Position numbers and translations under genes: made by a program
Assembly: GCA_014529385.2 (NCBI GenBank)
Contig: CM043955.1
Location: 149,313,640 to 149,377,639 of the forward strand
Origin: Adiantum capillus-veneris
Lineage: Eukaryota > Streptophyta > Polypodiopsida > Polypodiales > Pteridaceae
Length of the DNA: 64,000 nt
Direction of reading: 5' to 3'
Part shown: positions 10,587-20,989 of the stretch, piece after piece
Numbering within the stretch: position 1 is the first letter of the stretch
Layout of the letters: every line of letters begins with the position of its first letter
Notes under the pieces: model-generated
The model's database searches: none
What the model saw: only the letters and a program-made list of their open reading frames with translations
What the model was told of the DNA's origin: nothing

Positions 10587-10910
10587 ACAGAGTGGGAGGA
10601 GAGAAATCTAATTTTTCTAGGAAAAACCTACTCCACGGGCAGGCTACCAGAAGTTTCTCGTTTTCTTCACGATGAGAAAGTTGTAACATCTAGCACTAGT
10701 GGAATGTCCACTCAAAGTCAAGACAAGAAACTTTCAGCACGTGATAAGGAAAAAGTAAGGGTCTTAAAGAATATCAAATCGTTATCAGCCTTGAAAGGTG
10801 CAGAATCAATTATGCTTGCCCAAAAATTGGGATACAAGGAGCCTGTGGTCAAAGTACATGAAGCCAAGAATTATATAAAGCATCTAAAAATTCAGTATGA
10901 TCTCAAATAG
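10587..10910 (+). pseudogene. HAD phosphatase-like gene, 3' part, downstream of the retrotransposon
   Basis: This open stretch (ACA GAG TGG GAG ...) is in the same phase as the host frame that ends at 1769 (HKVS). It has no stop until TAG at 10908-10910, so it continues the interrupted gene for 107 codons. The encoded C-terminal extension includes TEWEERNLIFLGKTYS, SRFLHDEKVV and a Lys-rich tail. It matches no domain that I recognise. It might be taken for an independent small gene starting at ATG 10704, but the frame continuity argues for the 3' end of the broken gene. Confidence 0.65.
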
Positions 10911-11446
10911 CCCTACATCAAGAAATGATGGAGCAATATTTTGTAACATTTTTTCATTTACAAAGATCTTTATGTACTCAAATACTTTGCTAGAGTGCTT
11001 AGGGTTTCAAGATATATGAAGATGTAAATGATTAATAGTTTTTAAATTTGTCTTTCAATAGTATAAGTAACTTTTGAGTTTCGTGTGCCAAATGCTCATT
11101 TTTTCAAAAGGTTTTATAATTGTTTTCTTTGCAATTTGAGTTCATTGTGCCGTCAAGGACAATCTACATGGTCATAAGGTCAAGTCTTGCTCTATGACCC
11201 TGGGGGATTTGCACTTTATGGTCTCAACACCCTATGACTCTTAAGCCATAGGGTCATAGTTTGGCATGTGTTCTTGCATAAGACTTACTAAGTGTAACCA
11301 CAAATTAGCACCCTATGTCCCTAAGGTCTTCAACACACTTAAGATCTCTATATTAACTTTTTTTTTTAAATCATTTCAGGGCTTCTAAGAAAAAATGTTT
11401 TGCTATTAGATTACATCAAATATCACTTTCAAACCAAGAGCAATGA
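10911..11446. other. Intergenic region with a GGCCATAGGG-type block
   Basis: No gene. 11150-11330 carries degenerate copies of the CCCTATGACTCTTAAGCCATAGGG motif also found at 1-400 and 12844-13490. A strong splice-acceptor-like sequence (a run of T, then AAATCATTTCAG) ends at about 11379. Confidence 0.5.
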
Positions 11447-12127
11447 ATTCATTATCTACCAGCATCTTTCAAACAGGAGAAGAAAACGCTTATCTTGGAT
11501 TTAGAGGGTGTGCTTCTTGCAACATTTGAGCTTCACTCAAGGCCAACTTGGACCAAGTACATGTGCATTGTAGAAGATAACAATGAGGTGTATGCGGCGC
11601 GTCCAGATGCAAAGTATTTCTTAAGATTTTGCTTTCAGTTCTTTGAGGTTTGGATTTGGAGCTGCCATCATTTACAAAAAGCTCAGTACATAATCAAGAC
11701 CTGTTTTCCTACACAAAGTCACAAATTCAAGATGATTATGGATAACAGGTACTGCCAAAATTCAAATTTCATGATCAATTACAAAAGAGCCTATCACAAA
11801 AATCTTTCGACCATATGGAAGCTATTTGATTATTTAGATGGTGGCAACACTATAATATTTGATGATAGTCCATACCGAGTGATGTGGAATATGCAAGGAA
11901 CTTATATGGTTTTTCCAAAGTGTTGGAACCAACATACTCAATTGCTTCAAAGTTTTTTAAAAGATGAAATTGTTCCATGTTTATGTGGATGGTTGTATGC
12001 TAAAGACAAGAGAGACTATACCATAGGAAATTTTGTAATGTTCCATCCAGATCCTGAGACTCACTATGTAATGCAATGTTATATGTCTCAAAGGATTCAA
12101 ATTATCAAGAGAAGGAGGCCACCTTAA
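11447..12127 (+). CDS. FCP1/NIF-type HAD phosphatase-like gene (second copy, partial 5' end)
   Basis: The frame is open from 11447, after a TGA at 11444, and has no in-frame ATG before the domain, so the start probably lies in an upstream exon. KKTLILDLEGVLL (11480-11518) is the first HAD motif. The family has D-x-D-x-(T/V), and here the second Asp is Glu, which may impair catalysis. Then come ARPDAKYFLRF, WIWSC, and IIFDDSPYRV (third/fourth motif with the Asp pair). The domain ends in VFPKCW and a further segment of about 60 residues to TAA 12125. The domain length fits the family. It is the only gene in the first 14 kb that is open throughout its visible part. The substrate is unknown. It appears to be a paralogue of the broken copy at 713-1769. 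Confidence 0.65.
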   Translation: MHYLPASFKQEKKTLILDLEGVLLATFELHSRPTWTKYMCIVEDNNEVYAARPDAKYFLRFCFQFFEVWIWSCHHLQKAQYIIKTCFPTQSHKFKMIMDNRYCQNSNFMINYKRAYHKNLSTIWKLFDYLDGGNTIIFDDSPYRVMWNMQGTYMVFPKCWNQHTQLLQSFLKDEIVPCLCGWLYAKDKRDYTIGNFVMFHPDPETHYVMQCYMSQRIQIIKRRRPP

Positions 12128-14136
12128 CTGTACTAGTTAAGTATTATAAATAGCATCTACCAAGTATTTGGCATTGTGTACTTTTCAAATTTTAAACTTG
12201 ATGGAAAGTTGTGGGATATCTTGAAAAATCTTTAAACTATTTTTTCAATGAAGTGCATCCTATTGTGAGGAGACTTCTCTCATTCAAGTTCTTTGGTTTC
12301 ATTGTTTGATGCTTCTATGGTATTGTTAAATTTTTACTTTTAGTAATTGTCTTTATTAAGTGATGCAAACAATCAGAATGTTCTTGACATTTGGTAGTGT
12401 GACAAAACGGTGTTTTTTGAATACCCTCAATCTTGGGGATATTATACTCTTTCTAGTTAGTACTTTGTTAAACATACAGTGAAGACCATCCTTTTTTTGA
12501 AACTATCAAGTTGTTGGTGGTAATCTTTGTGTCTATACTTTATACTATTTTGACATAATCAATGTATATGATTCGTATTATTCACATCAAATGGTGTTTT
12601 TAAACACCTCCTTTTTTTGAGAAACCATCTCTAAAACCTTTGAATTCAGAAGTTTTAAAGCATGTGCTTGATGTAAAAAATCTTCATCTTAACATAGATT
12701 CTTTGGCACAAACTTGTATTAAGAGTTTTTATATTGTAGTTTTTGTTAAGAAACAAATTCAAAGTTAGAATTATGATAGTTTATCTAAGTAAGTGCCTGA
12801 TTTAACTTTGTATAGTTAAATAGAATACCAAATGGAATTATAGGTGCAATAGATGACTCTTAGGGCCGTAGGATACTCTATATTATTGCTTATATTTTTT
12901 AATTGTTTGTGAACATAGAGCATAGAGGGTTTTTCTCACTACCATAGAGGATATTCTATGGCCTTGGGGCCACATGGTCTCAATATTGATCGTAGAGGAT
13001 TTCTTACTAGCATAGAGGGTACCTTGTGGCCCTAGGTCCATAGGGTGCAAACATAGAGTATAGAGGATTTCTTACTAGCACAGGGAGCACCCTATGGCCT
13101 AAGGTCATATGGTGACTAGCATATAGAATAAAGGGTTTCTAACTAGCATATGAGGCACACCTTGTGCACCTGGGTACATAGAGGGGTTTCTTATTGGCAT
13201 AAATGGAATCTTGTGTCCCTAAGACAATCTAGAGCCTTAGGGACATAGGGCGGCACATAAATAAAGTCCCGTATGGCTTTGAAGCACTGGATCTCTTTAT
13301 ACGTTGAGACCTACTAACAATCCTAACCCTATGGCCTTAAGGTCATAAAGAGACATATTTTGGATTATCTTAAATTCATAGATATATCTACAAAGAGCAC
13401 TATATGGCCTTACATCCATAGGTGCAATAGATGGCATCTCATGGTCGTATAGCCATAGGATACTCTATATTATTGTTTTGACTTTTTAACATTGAAATAT
13501 TAGTTTGAATGTTGTTTAAATTATCGTGTAATTAAAACCTGATAGCATGCTACAAAACCATGACCAATTATTTTGTTATACATGGATGAAGGTTACCAAA
13601 TTTATGACAAGAGTGCTTAATATTATTTGTCTTTACATATTATCTTTTTAATTGCCTGTAATCAATCTATATGCTGCTTAAAAATCATATCAATTGGTTT
13701 TTTTGACACCTCATTTTTTGAGAAGCTACTTCTACATTCATTTGTTGAAGTTTGAAAAGCATTGATGTCATACAAATCCTTTTTCAAAGAACTATATTGG
13801 AGGTTTATTCTTAAAATTTATAATAGAGAATTTAAAATAGACTCATACAATCATGATAATTTATCTAAATTAAAGGCAACTAGAGCTTAGAAATCATTAA
13901 ATAACACAATCCTAGCATACACGTTTAGAATTTGGGAAACGGGATTTTCCCAACTTATCTAAAATGGTGTTATATGTGTTATTAGATGATAGACCTCTTG
14001 CTTCCATGTACTCACATCTGGTTAGATGCCTTAAGTTACCCTTTTTATCCTGACAAAGATGACCCTAATGTCTACATCTTGACAGATATTGTGTATGAGA
14101 AAATCTACAATAGCTTGCCTTTCGATACCATGCCTT
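12128..14136. repeat. Non-coding duplicated region with a GGCCATAGGG array
   Basis: No convincing gene. 12890-13400 is an array of the GGCCATAGGG-type repeat. It is flanked by duplicated pieces: TAGGTGCAATAGATG with GGATACTCTATATTATTG at 12844 and again at 13417, and a TTTTTTTGAGAA-centred segment at about 12590-12830 that recurs at about 13690-13880. The region appears built by repeated segmental duplication. Confidence 0.6.
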
Positions 14137-14141
14137 ATAAA
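14137..14141. other. Target-site duplication ATAAA, left
   Basis: Perfect 5-bp match to 19845-19849, immediately outside the copia LTRs. Confidence 0.92.
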
Positions 14142-14814
14142 TGTTAAGTATGGAGCCTGATTTACCCTTGTAATTTTCTGTGGTAAAAGCGCACATTTGT
14201 ACGGCCCCCATTATGAGGAGAAGCCATCGTGCGTGAAGGAAAATCACTCACCGGAAACCAAAATTTTCACGGACAAGAATCAGGGGCAACTTTAAAGGCC
14301 TCGGGGGCGGAGACCCACGAGACTTTTTTTCGCCGGAATATTATGGCCGGACGGAAGCCGGAAAGTGGTCGGAAAACAACCGGTCGGTTGGCGGGTGGCC
14401 GGTAGTCAATGGCCGATGGCTGGTGGTCGGAAGTCAATGGCCGGTGGCCGGTGGCCGAATTCAATGGCCGGTGGACGAATTCAAAAGCGGACTTGTCTTC
14501 TCAAGGGAAGCCACACATGGGTGGATTGGAGGGTCCGATTTGGACTTATTCGCACAAGGGCGGCTACACATGGCTGTCTCTCATAAGAGAGGGCAACCCT
14601 TTTGGCCTATAAAAGGAGGCCATTTCTACACACATTTCATAGTGTGAAGTTGATGCAACAAGGTGAGTGTGAGGTGGTGAGAGTGAAGCAAGGCGGGAGA
14701 TCCATTAAGGGTATAATCCCTTTGTAAACTACTTCTTGTTTTGAAGTACTAAAGCCATTGAGTGGCTGCTTTCCCGTGGACGTAGCCCACATTGGGTGAA
14801 CCACGTATATCGTG

Positions 14815-14873
<59 letters not shown>

Positions 14874-14957
14874 CTATAATCTTGTGTATATAAATCTGTC
14901 TCTCTCCATTAAGTAATCTACTCAATTATCTATTTAGCTACGTCTTATTTCCTAACA
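14142..14957 (+). repeat. 5' LTR of the copia element
   Basis: TG...CA ended. It contains a GGCCGGTGGCCGG-type GC-rich tandem stretch (14340-14475) followed by a TATAAAAGG promoter box near 14608-14617. A CT microsatellite of about 50 bp sits at 14819-14870. Confidence 0.93.
14608..14617 (+). promoter_or_regulatory. TATA box of the copia LTR
   Basis: CCTATAAAAGGAGG is present at equivalent positions in both LTRs (about 14608 and about 19457). It is the expected core promoter at the U3/R border. Confidence 0.7.
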
Positions 14958-14959
14958 AC

Positions 14960-14971
14960 TGGTATCAGAGC
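14960..14971 (+). other. Primer-binding site, initiator-Met tRNA (copia)
   Basis: TGGTATCAGAGC, two bases after the 5' LTR end. Confidence 0.92.
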
Positions 14972-15030
14972 AAGGTTTGCTCGTAGCTAAATTATCTCAA
15001 GGAAAGGATTCATTGAATTGAGTGGGAGTT

Positions 15031-15894
15031 ATGGCGGAGGAAGGGAAGCTCAAGATTGAGAAGTTCAACGGCAAAAACTACCAACATTGGAAGATGCAGA
15101 TTGAAGACTATCTCTACCAGAAGGACCTCTATTTGCCACTAGGCGGTCTTGCGAAGAAGCCCGCAACAATGGCAGATGAAGCATAAATTGTCCTTGATCG
15201 AAAGGCATTGGGAACAATCCGGTTAAGCTTGGCGTCAATGGTGGCCTTCAATGTTTTGGAGATGAAGACCACGGAGGACTTGATGAAGTCACTTGACGAC
15301 TTCTACGAAAAACCATCGGCATCCAATAAGGTATTTCTTATGAAGCGCTTGTTCAATCTAAAGATGGCAAACAATGGTTCAGTTGCAGAACACCTAAATG
15401 ACTTTAACACAAACATAAGTCAACTTCGATCACTAAAAATCAATTTCGATGACGAAGTGCGAGGTCTTCTGATACTATCATCTCTACCGGATAGTTGGGA
15501 CAGCCTTGTGATGGCTGTAAGTAATTCTATCTCTGGCACAAATACTCTTAAGTTTGATGATGTTGTGGGTGTTCTCTTAAGCGAGGAAATGCGAAGGAGA
15601 AGCACAGGAGAATCATCAAGTGCTGCACTATCAGTGGAAACAAGAGGAAGGCTTAAGGAGAGGTTCAAAAACCAAAAGGGTCGTGATCGCTCAAGGCGGA
15701 GCAAGTCACGCACAAAGTCAGTTCTTGAATGTTGGAACTGCGGCAAGAAGGGCCACGTCAAGAAGGATTGCTGGGCCAAGAAGAAGAAGGAGACAGAGTC
15801 TCAAGACAACAAGCCAATATCGGAGGCCAATGTGGCAGGTAAAGTAGAGCAAGATGCTCTAATTCTCTCATTAGACAATGTGTCTAGTTCCTAG
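15031..15894 (+). pseudogene. Copia gag, one internal stop
   Basis: ATG 15031 (GGAGTTATGGCGG) starts MAEEGKLKIEKFNGKNYQHW, typical of copia gag. TAA at 15184-15186 interrupts the frame after 51 codons, and the same frame then continues. Downstream are a UBN2-type gag region (LMKSLDDFYEKPSASNK, LKMANNGSVAEHLNDFN) and a CCHC knuckle CWNCGKKGHVKKDC from 15730. The segment ends with TAG 15892-15894, where the family normally has Trp before the protease motif, so this is also an internal stop of the polyprotein. Confidence 0.88.
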
Positions 15895-16356
15895 ATAGTA
15901 GATTCCGGGGCTTCATTCCATGCGACACCTCACAAGCAACATTTCCAAGACTACACCAAAGGTAATTTTGGGTATGTATACTTGGGAGATGATGAAGCTT
16001 GTGAGATTGTCGGTAAAGGTACAGTTTCTGTCAAAACTGCTAACGGAAATGAATGGAAGCTTAAAGATGTTAGGCATGTTCCTTCTCTTCGCAAAAATTT
16101 GATCTCTACAGGACAATTGGACGATGAAGGTCACAACATTGCATTTGGAAACAAACGGTGGAAGATCTCAAAGGGATCTTTGGTGGTTGCCAAGGGTGAA
16201 AAATTCGGTACACTTTACTTGTGTACTGTTAGCACGCGACCTTCAGCTTGTGCAGCAACTACAGAAGTTGACAGTGCGGTGTGGCACTACCCACTTGGGC
16301 ATATGAGTGCCAAAGGAATGCAAATCCTTCAAACAAAGAAGCTTCTACCAGGTTAG
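15895..16356 (+). pseudogene. Copia protease and integrase zinc region
   Basis: In frame with gag. IVDSGASFHAT is the protease active site (D-S-G), followed by a standard pre-integrase region (LRKNLISTGQLDDEG) and WHYPLGHMSAKGM, the start of the HHCC zinc finger. It is closed by TAG 16354-16356, after which the same frame runs on into integrase. Confidence 0.87.
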
Positions 16357-16362
16357 AAAGAA

Positions 16363-18912
16363 GTGGACTTAGAGTTCTGTGAAGATTGTGTTTATGGTAA
16401 ACAAAAGAGGTTAAAATTTCAAAAATCAGGAAATGAAAGAAAAAATAAAAAACTTGAGTTGGTTCATTCTGATGTTTGGGGTCCTACAAGTACACCATCA
16501 CTTGGTGGCTCATTGTACTATGTAACATTCATAGACGATGCGACTAGAAAAACATGGGTTTATGTCATGAAGAATAAATCCAATGTATTTTCCATATTTC
16601 AAAGGTGGAAAGCCTTTGTGGAGAATGAAACAGGTACCAAGATTAAATGCCTTAGATCCGACAATGTAGGCGAATATTGTAGCCAAGCTTTTGAAAGCTT
16701 TTGTGCTAGCAATGGCATTCGGAGACAAAGGACAACCCCAAGGACACCTCAACAAAATGGGATTTCGGAAAGGATGAACAGGACAATCATGGAACGAGCA
16801 CGAAGCATGCGGCTACATGCAGGCCTACCGCTTGAGCTTTGGGCGGAAGCTGTAAGTACGTCTGTGTACTTAATCAATCGGTCACCCTCAACGGCATTGG
16901 ATGGGGGAGTTCCAGAAGAGGCATGGATAGGTAAACCGGTGAATTATGCATTTCTCAAAGTGTTTGGGTGTGAGGCTTTCGTGCACATAGATAGAAGCCT
17001 AAGATCAAAGTTAGATGCAAAGTCCAAAAAGTGTTTCTTCATTGGCTATGGAGAAGGAGACTTTGGGTATCGCCTATGGAATCCTGAAGATGGTAAAATC
17101 TTAAGGAGTAGGGATGTAATTTTTAACGAACAAAATATGTACAAAGATTACTTGGAAAGAAAACAAACAAAAGAAACAAGTGATGAGTACATGGAGCTTG
17201 AGGACGGTGAAGACTCAAGGACTGCAAACGGTGACAATGTGCAACAACGTCAACCAAATGAGGAGCCTCAACCTATTCCCCGAAGATCTACAAGAGCAAG
17301 TAGACCTCCAGAAAGGTTTGTTCCTTCCTTCAACCATCTCTTGATCTCAGATTCTAGAGAGCCGGAATCATATGAAGAAGTTATGCAACATGAATCCAAA
17401 GAAGAATGGACGAAGAGCATGCAAGTGGAGATGGACTCACTACATCGCAACCAAACATGGGAGTTGGTTGAGTTTCCTAAAGGTAAGCGGGCACTTCAAA
17501 ACAAATGGGTGTACAAGCTAAAGGAAGAAGAAGGTGGGAAGAAAAGGTACAAGTCTAGGCTTGTGGTAAAAGGTTTTTCTCAAAAGAAAGGTATTGACTT
17601 CAATGAAATATTTTCTCCTGTTGTAAAAATGAACTCAATTAGGCTTGTCTTAAGCCTTGTGGCTGCTCATGATCTAAATCTCGAGCAAATGGATGTAAAT
17701 ACAGCATTCCCTCACGGTGACTTAGAGGAGGAAATCTACATGCTTCAACCAAAGGGGTATGAAGTAAAAGGTAAGGAGAAAATGGTTTGCAGATTAAAGA
17801 AGAGCTTGTATGGTTTAAAGCAAGCATCAAGACAATGGTACTTGAAGTTGGATCGATGGATGTTGGATCATGGATTCACAAGATGCAACTCGGATCACTG
17901 CGTCTACACGGAGAATTTGGGAGATGGGAAATTCATCATCCTAATGTTGTATGTTGATGACATGTTGATTGCAATTGCTAACATGCAGGACATCAAAGAC
18001 CTAAAAGAGGAGCTGTCCAAATCTTTTTCAATGAAAGATTTAGGTGCTGCAAAGAGGATACTTGGTATGAAAATATCAAGGGATAGGACGAAGAAGACAA
18101 TAAAGCTCTCTCAAGAAGATTACATCAAGAAGGTACTAGAAAGGTTTGCAATGCAAAATGCAAAACCAGTTTCTACACCTTTGGCTGGTCATTTTAAACT
18201 AACGAAGGATATGTGTCCAAATACACAAGAGGAGATAGCCTATATTTCTAAAGTTCCATATGCTGCAGCGGTAGGTTCTCTAATGTATGCTATGGTCTGG
18301 ACAAGGCCAGACATTGCACATGCAGTGGGAGTTGTGAGTAGGTTCATGGACAACCCAGGTAAAGAGCATTGGCAAGCTGTGAAGTGGATACTTAGGTATC
18401 TAAAAGGGACAACAACAAATGCTTTGTATTTTGGAGGAACTGATATTTTTCTAGAAGGGTATGCTGATGCAGATATGGCAGGTGACAAAGATACTCGAAG
18501 GAGCACTACTGGCTATGTGTTCACGGTTGGAGGCACAGTAGTAAGTTGGGCTTCAAAGCTGCAGAAAGTGGTTTCACTTTCTACCACGGAAGCAGAGTAT
18601 GTAGCAATGACGGAGGCAAGCAAAGAAATTCTGTGGCTTCATAGATTCTTAGAAGAGCTTGGATTCAAACAAGCCAATTGTGTCTTGTATAGTGATAGCC
18701 AAAGCGCTATCCATCTTGCGAAGAACTCAGCCTTTCATTCAAGGACAAAGGACATTGAGGTGAGATATCACTTCATACGCACTCTTTTGGAAGAGGGACA
18801 ACTAAAGCTAGGAAAGGTGCATACAAGTGAAAATCTTGCAGACATGTTTACAAAGGTGGTCAACAAGGAGAAGTTGAGCTTTTGCTCATCTTCAATCGGC
18901 ATTCAAGGATAA
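16363..18912 (+). CDS. Copia integrase-RT-RNase H
   Basis: Same frame as the preceding segments. FCEDCVYGKQ completes the integrase zinc finger. The DDE core is HSDVWGP, then RSDNVGEY (Val instead of the usual Gly) and PQQNGISERMNRT. RT has QMDVNTAFPHGDL and YVDD at 17950-17961. RNase H has GYADADMAGD, LSTTEAEYVAM and SDSQSAIHLAKN, and the frame ends near HTSENLADMFTKVV. The stop is TAA at 18910. The domains look complete and catalytic residues are in place, so decay is limited to stop codons upstream. Confidence 0.93.
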   Translation: MDLEFCEDCVYGKQKRLKFQKSGNERKNKKLELVHSDVWGPTSTPSLGGSLYYVTFIDDATRKTWVYVMKNKSNVFSIFQRWKAFVENETGTKIKCLRSDNVGEYCSQAFESFCASNGIRRQRTTPRTPQQNGISERMNRTIMERARSMRLHAGLPLELWAEAVSTSVYLINRSPSTALDGGVPEEAWIGKPVNYAFLKVFGCEAFVHIDRSLRSKLDAKSKKCFFIGYGEGDFGYRLWNPEDGKILRSRDVIFNEQNMYKDYLERKQTKETSDEYMELEDGEDSRTANGDNVQQRQPNEEPQPIPRRSTRASRPPERFVPSFNHLLISDSREPESYEEVMQHESKEEWTKSMQVEMDSLHRNQTWELVEFPKGKRALQNKWVYKLKEEEGGKKRYKSRLVVKGFSQKKGIDFNEIFSPVVKMNSIRLVLSLVAAHDLNLEQMDVNTAFPHGDLEEEIYMLQPKGYEVKGKEKMVCRLKKSLYGLKQASRQWYLKLDRWMLDHGFTRCNSDHCVYTENLGDGKFIILMLYVDDMLIAIANMQDIKDLKEELSKSFSMKDLGAAKRILGMKISRDRTKKTIKLSQEDYIKKVLERFAMQNAKPVSTPLAGHFKLTKDMCPNTQEEIAYISKVPYAAAVGSLMYAMVWTRPDIAHAVGVVSRFMDNPGKEHWQAVKWILRYLKGTTTNALYFGGTDIFLEGYADADMAGDKDTRRSTTGYVFTVGGTVVSWASKLQKVVSLSTTEAEYVAMTEASKEILWLHRFLEELGFKQANCVLYSDSQSAIHLAKNSAFHSRTKDIEVRYHFIRTLLEEGQLKLGKVHTSENLADMFTKVVNKEKLSFCSSSIGIQG

Positions 18913-18961
18913 GAAGCCACAATGGAAAGCAGTCACAGGTTTGGTTTGGAGATCAGTCTCC

Positions 18962-18972
18962 AAGTGGGAGAT
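18962..18972 (+). other. Polypurine tract of the copia element
   Basis: AAGTGGGAGAT directly before the 3' LTR TGTTAAG. Confidence 0.75.
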
Positions 18973-19663
18973 TGTTAAGTATGGAGCCTGATTTACCCTT
19001 GTAATTTTCTGTGGTAAAAGCGCACATTTGTACGGCCCCCATTATGAGGAGAAGCCATCGTGCGTGAAGGAAAATCACTCATCGGAAACCAAAATTTTCA
19101 CGGACAAGAATCAGGGGCAACTTTAAAGGCCTCGAGGGCGGAGGCCCCCGAGACTTTTTTTCGCCGGAATATTCTTTTTCGTCGGAATATTATGGCCGGA
19201 CGGCGGCCGGAAAGTGGTCGGAAAACAACCAGTCGGTTGGCCGGTGGCCGGTAGTCAATGGCCGATGACCCGTGGTCGGAAGTCAATGGCCGGTGGCCGG
19301 TGGCCGAATTCAATGGCCAGTGGACGAATTCAAAAGCGGACTTGTCTTCTCAAGGGCGGCCACACATGGGTGGATTGGAGGGTCCGATTTGGACTTATTC
19401 GCACAAGGGCGGCTACACATGGCTGTCTCTCATAAGAGAGGGCAACCCTTTTGGCCTATAAAAGGAGGCCATTTCTACACACATTTCATAGTGTGAAGTT
19501 GATGCAACAAGGTGAGTGTGAGGTGGTGAGAGTGAAGCAAGGCGGGAGATCCATTAAGGGTATAATCCCTTTGTAAACTACTTCTTGTTTTGAAGTACTA
19601 AAGCCATTGAGTGGCTGCTTTTACGTGGACGTAGCCCACATTGGGTGAACCACGTATATCGTG

Positions 19664-19760
<97 letters not shown>

Positions 19761-19844
19761 CTATAATCTCGTGTATATAAATCTGTCTCTCTCCATTAAG
19801 TAATCTACTCAATTATCTATTTAGCTACGTCTTATTTCCTAACA
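18973..19844 (+). repeat. 3' LTR of the copia element
   Basis: 872 bp. Compared with the 5' LTR it has an extra block around 19168 (a second CGGAATATT phrase) and a CT run of about 85 bp at 19670-19757 against about 50 bp. Confidence 0.93.
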
Positions 19845-19849
19845 ATAAA
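19845..19849. other. Target-site duplication ATAAA, right
   Basis: Perfect match to 14137-14141. Confidence 0.92.
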
Positions 19850-20251
19850 AACACATTATACTCTTGAGATATAGTTGGGTACCCTTTGTTGCATCTTCTC
19901 CTCACAAAAGCTTATGTTTCTGACCCTATAGCTAAAGCGTTTTAATCCATCTAGGTACTTATAGCTACTGACAACCTATGTAAAACACTTTCAGATGGCC
20001 GGTACACTAACCAGTGGTTCAGGAAAAAAAATTACATCCACTTGCAAGTGCTTTGAACTACTTGCACGTGGTTCATACAAGTTTTAACTAGTACTTGAAC
20101 CCTTCTAGAGAGAACACTCTTACATACATTATTCTAATCCCGAAGGCCACTTGCAAGAGATTTCTCAACCACTTGCAGTTGGTTCTCAACCACTGCAAGT
20201 GGTCCCCAGTTTATATGTGGTTTTCCAGAACACTCTTAAACAAATAAGTCT
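19850..20251. other. Intergenic, with short CACTTGCAAGTG repeats
   Basis: No gene. 20035-20215 holds several degenerate CACTTGCAAGTGGTT units that recall the AAGTGCTTGCAAGTG minisatellite at 45.0-46.0 kb. Confidence 0.45.
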
Positions 20252-20608
20252 TGTCATAAAATCTAATATCTAACTAACCCAAATGATTTTCTCATATTAA
20301 ATTGATGATTTAATGTGGGAAAATAAATGGGAACAAGAGTTAGAATATAGACATGTGCTTATGGATATATCTCAACCTTTGTGGTATATGGCAAGCACGC
20401 CCCCTCCTTGCTTGGGTTGACCCCCTCTTCTCTCTCTCTCTCTCTCTCACAAGTATTTTTCATGCCAAGCTAATTAGGTGTAATGTTCATTTTGCTACTT
20501 TTAATCAAGTACTCTTCTTATGATCCTTAAAGAACTCTCTTAAAGGAAATGTTTACTATGGTTATTTAAATTCTATCACTACCCATGTCATAGTCATATT
20601 CCACTACA
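20252..20608 (+). repeat. Shortened LTR of the older chromovirus fragment
   Basis: 357 bp against 1628 bp in the complete element. The first ~120 bp and the last ~200 bp correspond, while the middle including the AGGTGCTTGA minisatellite is missing. It ends CCACTACA. Confidence 0.75.
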
Positions 20609-20609
20609 T

Positions 20610-20621
20610 TGGTATCATAGC
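20610..20621 (+). other. Mutated primer-binding site
   Basis: TGGTATCATAGC, one change from the iMet PBS TGGTATCAGAGC. Confidence 0.75.
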
Positions 20622-20989
20622 TATTGGTTTCTCTTTTCTTGCTTAAGAAGAGAGGTCCTTAAGTTGTCCATGAAAGGCTGGACCTGTTCATTGCAAGAGG
20701 GTAAGGTTGAGAAGGACTTAGTTTGAGGTACACCATTTGGAACTATAGTCTTAATAATGGAGTCTCTCAAGGCTTGCCTTTCGCTTAAACATTATTGAGC
20801 TACGAGCAAGCTCAATAGGAACCATAATCAACCCAGCAATGTTAGACCCTCTCCACTAGTCTTTGCAATCAATAGTGTCTAAACCATGGGTGTGTCTTCT
20901 TGAGAACTAATTTTTGAAGGTAAAGAGTAGCAACTAAGGTTTTTGACAGCACCAAAGCACAAACTAATATATACATAATTTTAATTAGC

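Larger units (their letters stand above)
14142..19844 (+). mobile_element. Complete Ty1/copia retrotransposon
   Basis: Bounded by TGTTAAGTATGG ... CTTATTTCCTAACA LTRs (816 and 872 bp) and perfect ATAAA duplications. It has an initiator-Met PBS, one gag-pol frame with three stop codons, and a polypurine tract. Domain order is gag, protease, integrase, RT, RNase H, so copia type. The LTR length difference comes mainly from a longer CT run and a 16-bp insertion in the 3' copy. About 15-20 substitutions separate the LTRs by eye. Confidence 0.95.

Noticed and set aside
10704-10910. Independent small gene starting at ATG 10704
   Set aside because: The frame is open from 10587 and continues the host gene interrupted by the chromovirus.
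1-13490. GGCCATAGGG blocks as a CRISPR array
   Set aside because: Units vary in length and sequence, there are no uniform spacers, and the genomic context is eukaryotic.
14365-14647. Three overlapping open frames near the copia LTR (and copies at 19214-19496)
   Set aside because: They lie in the U3 GGCCGG repeat and R region of an LTR, and recur in both LTRs.
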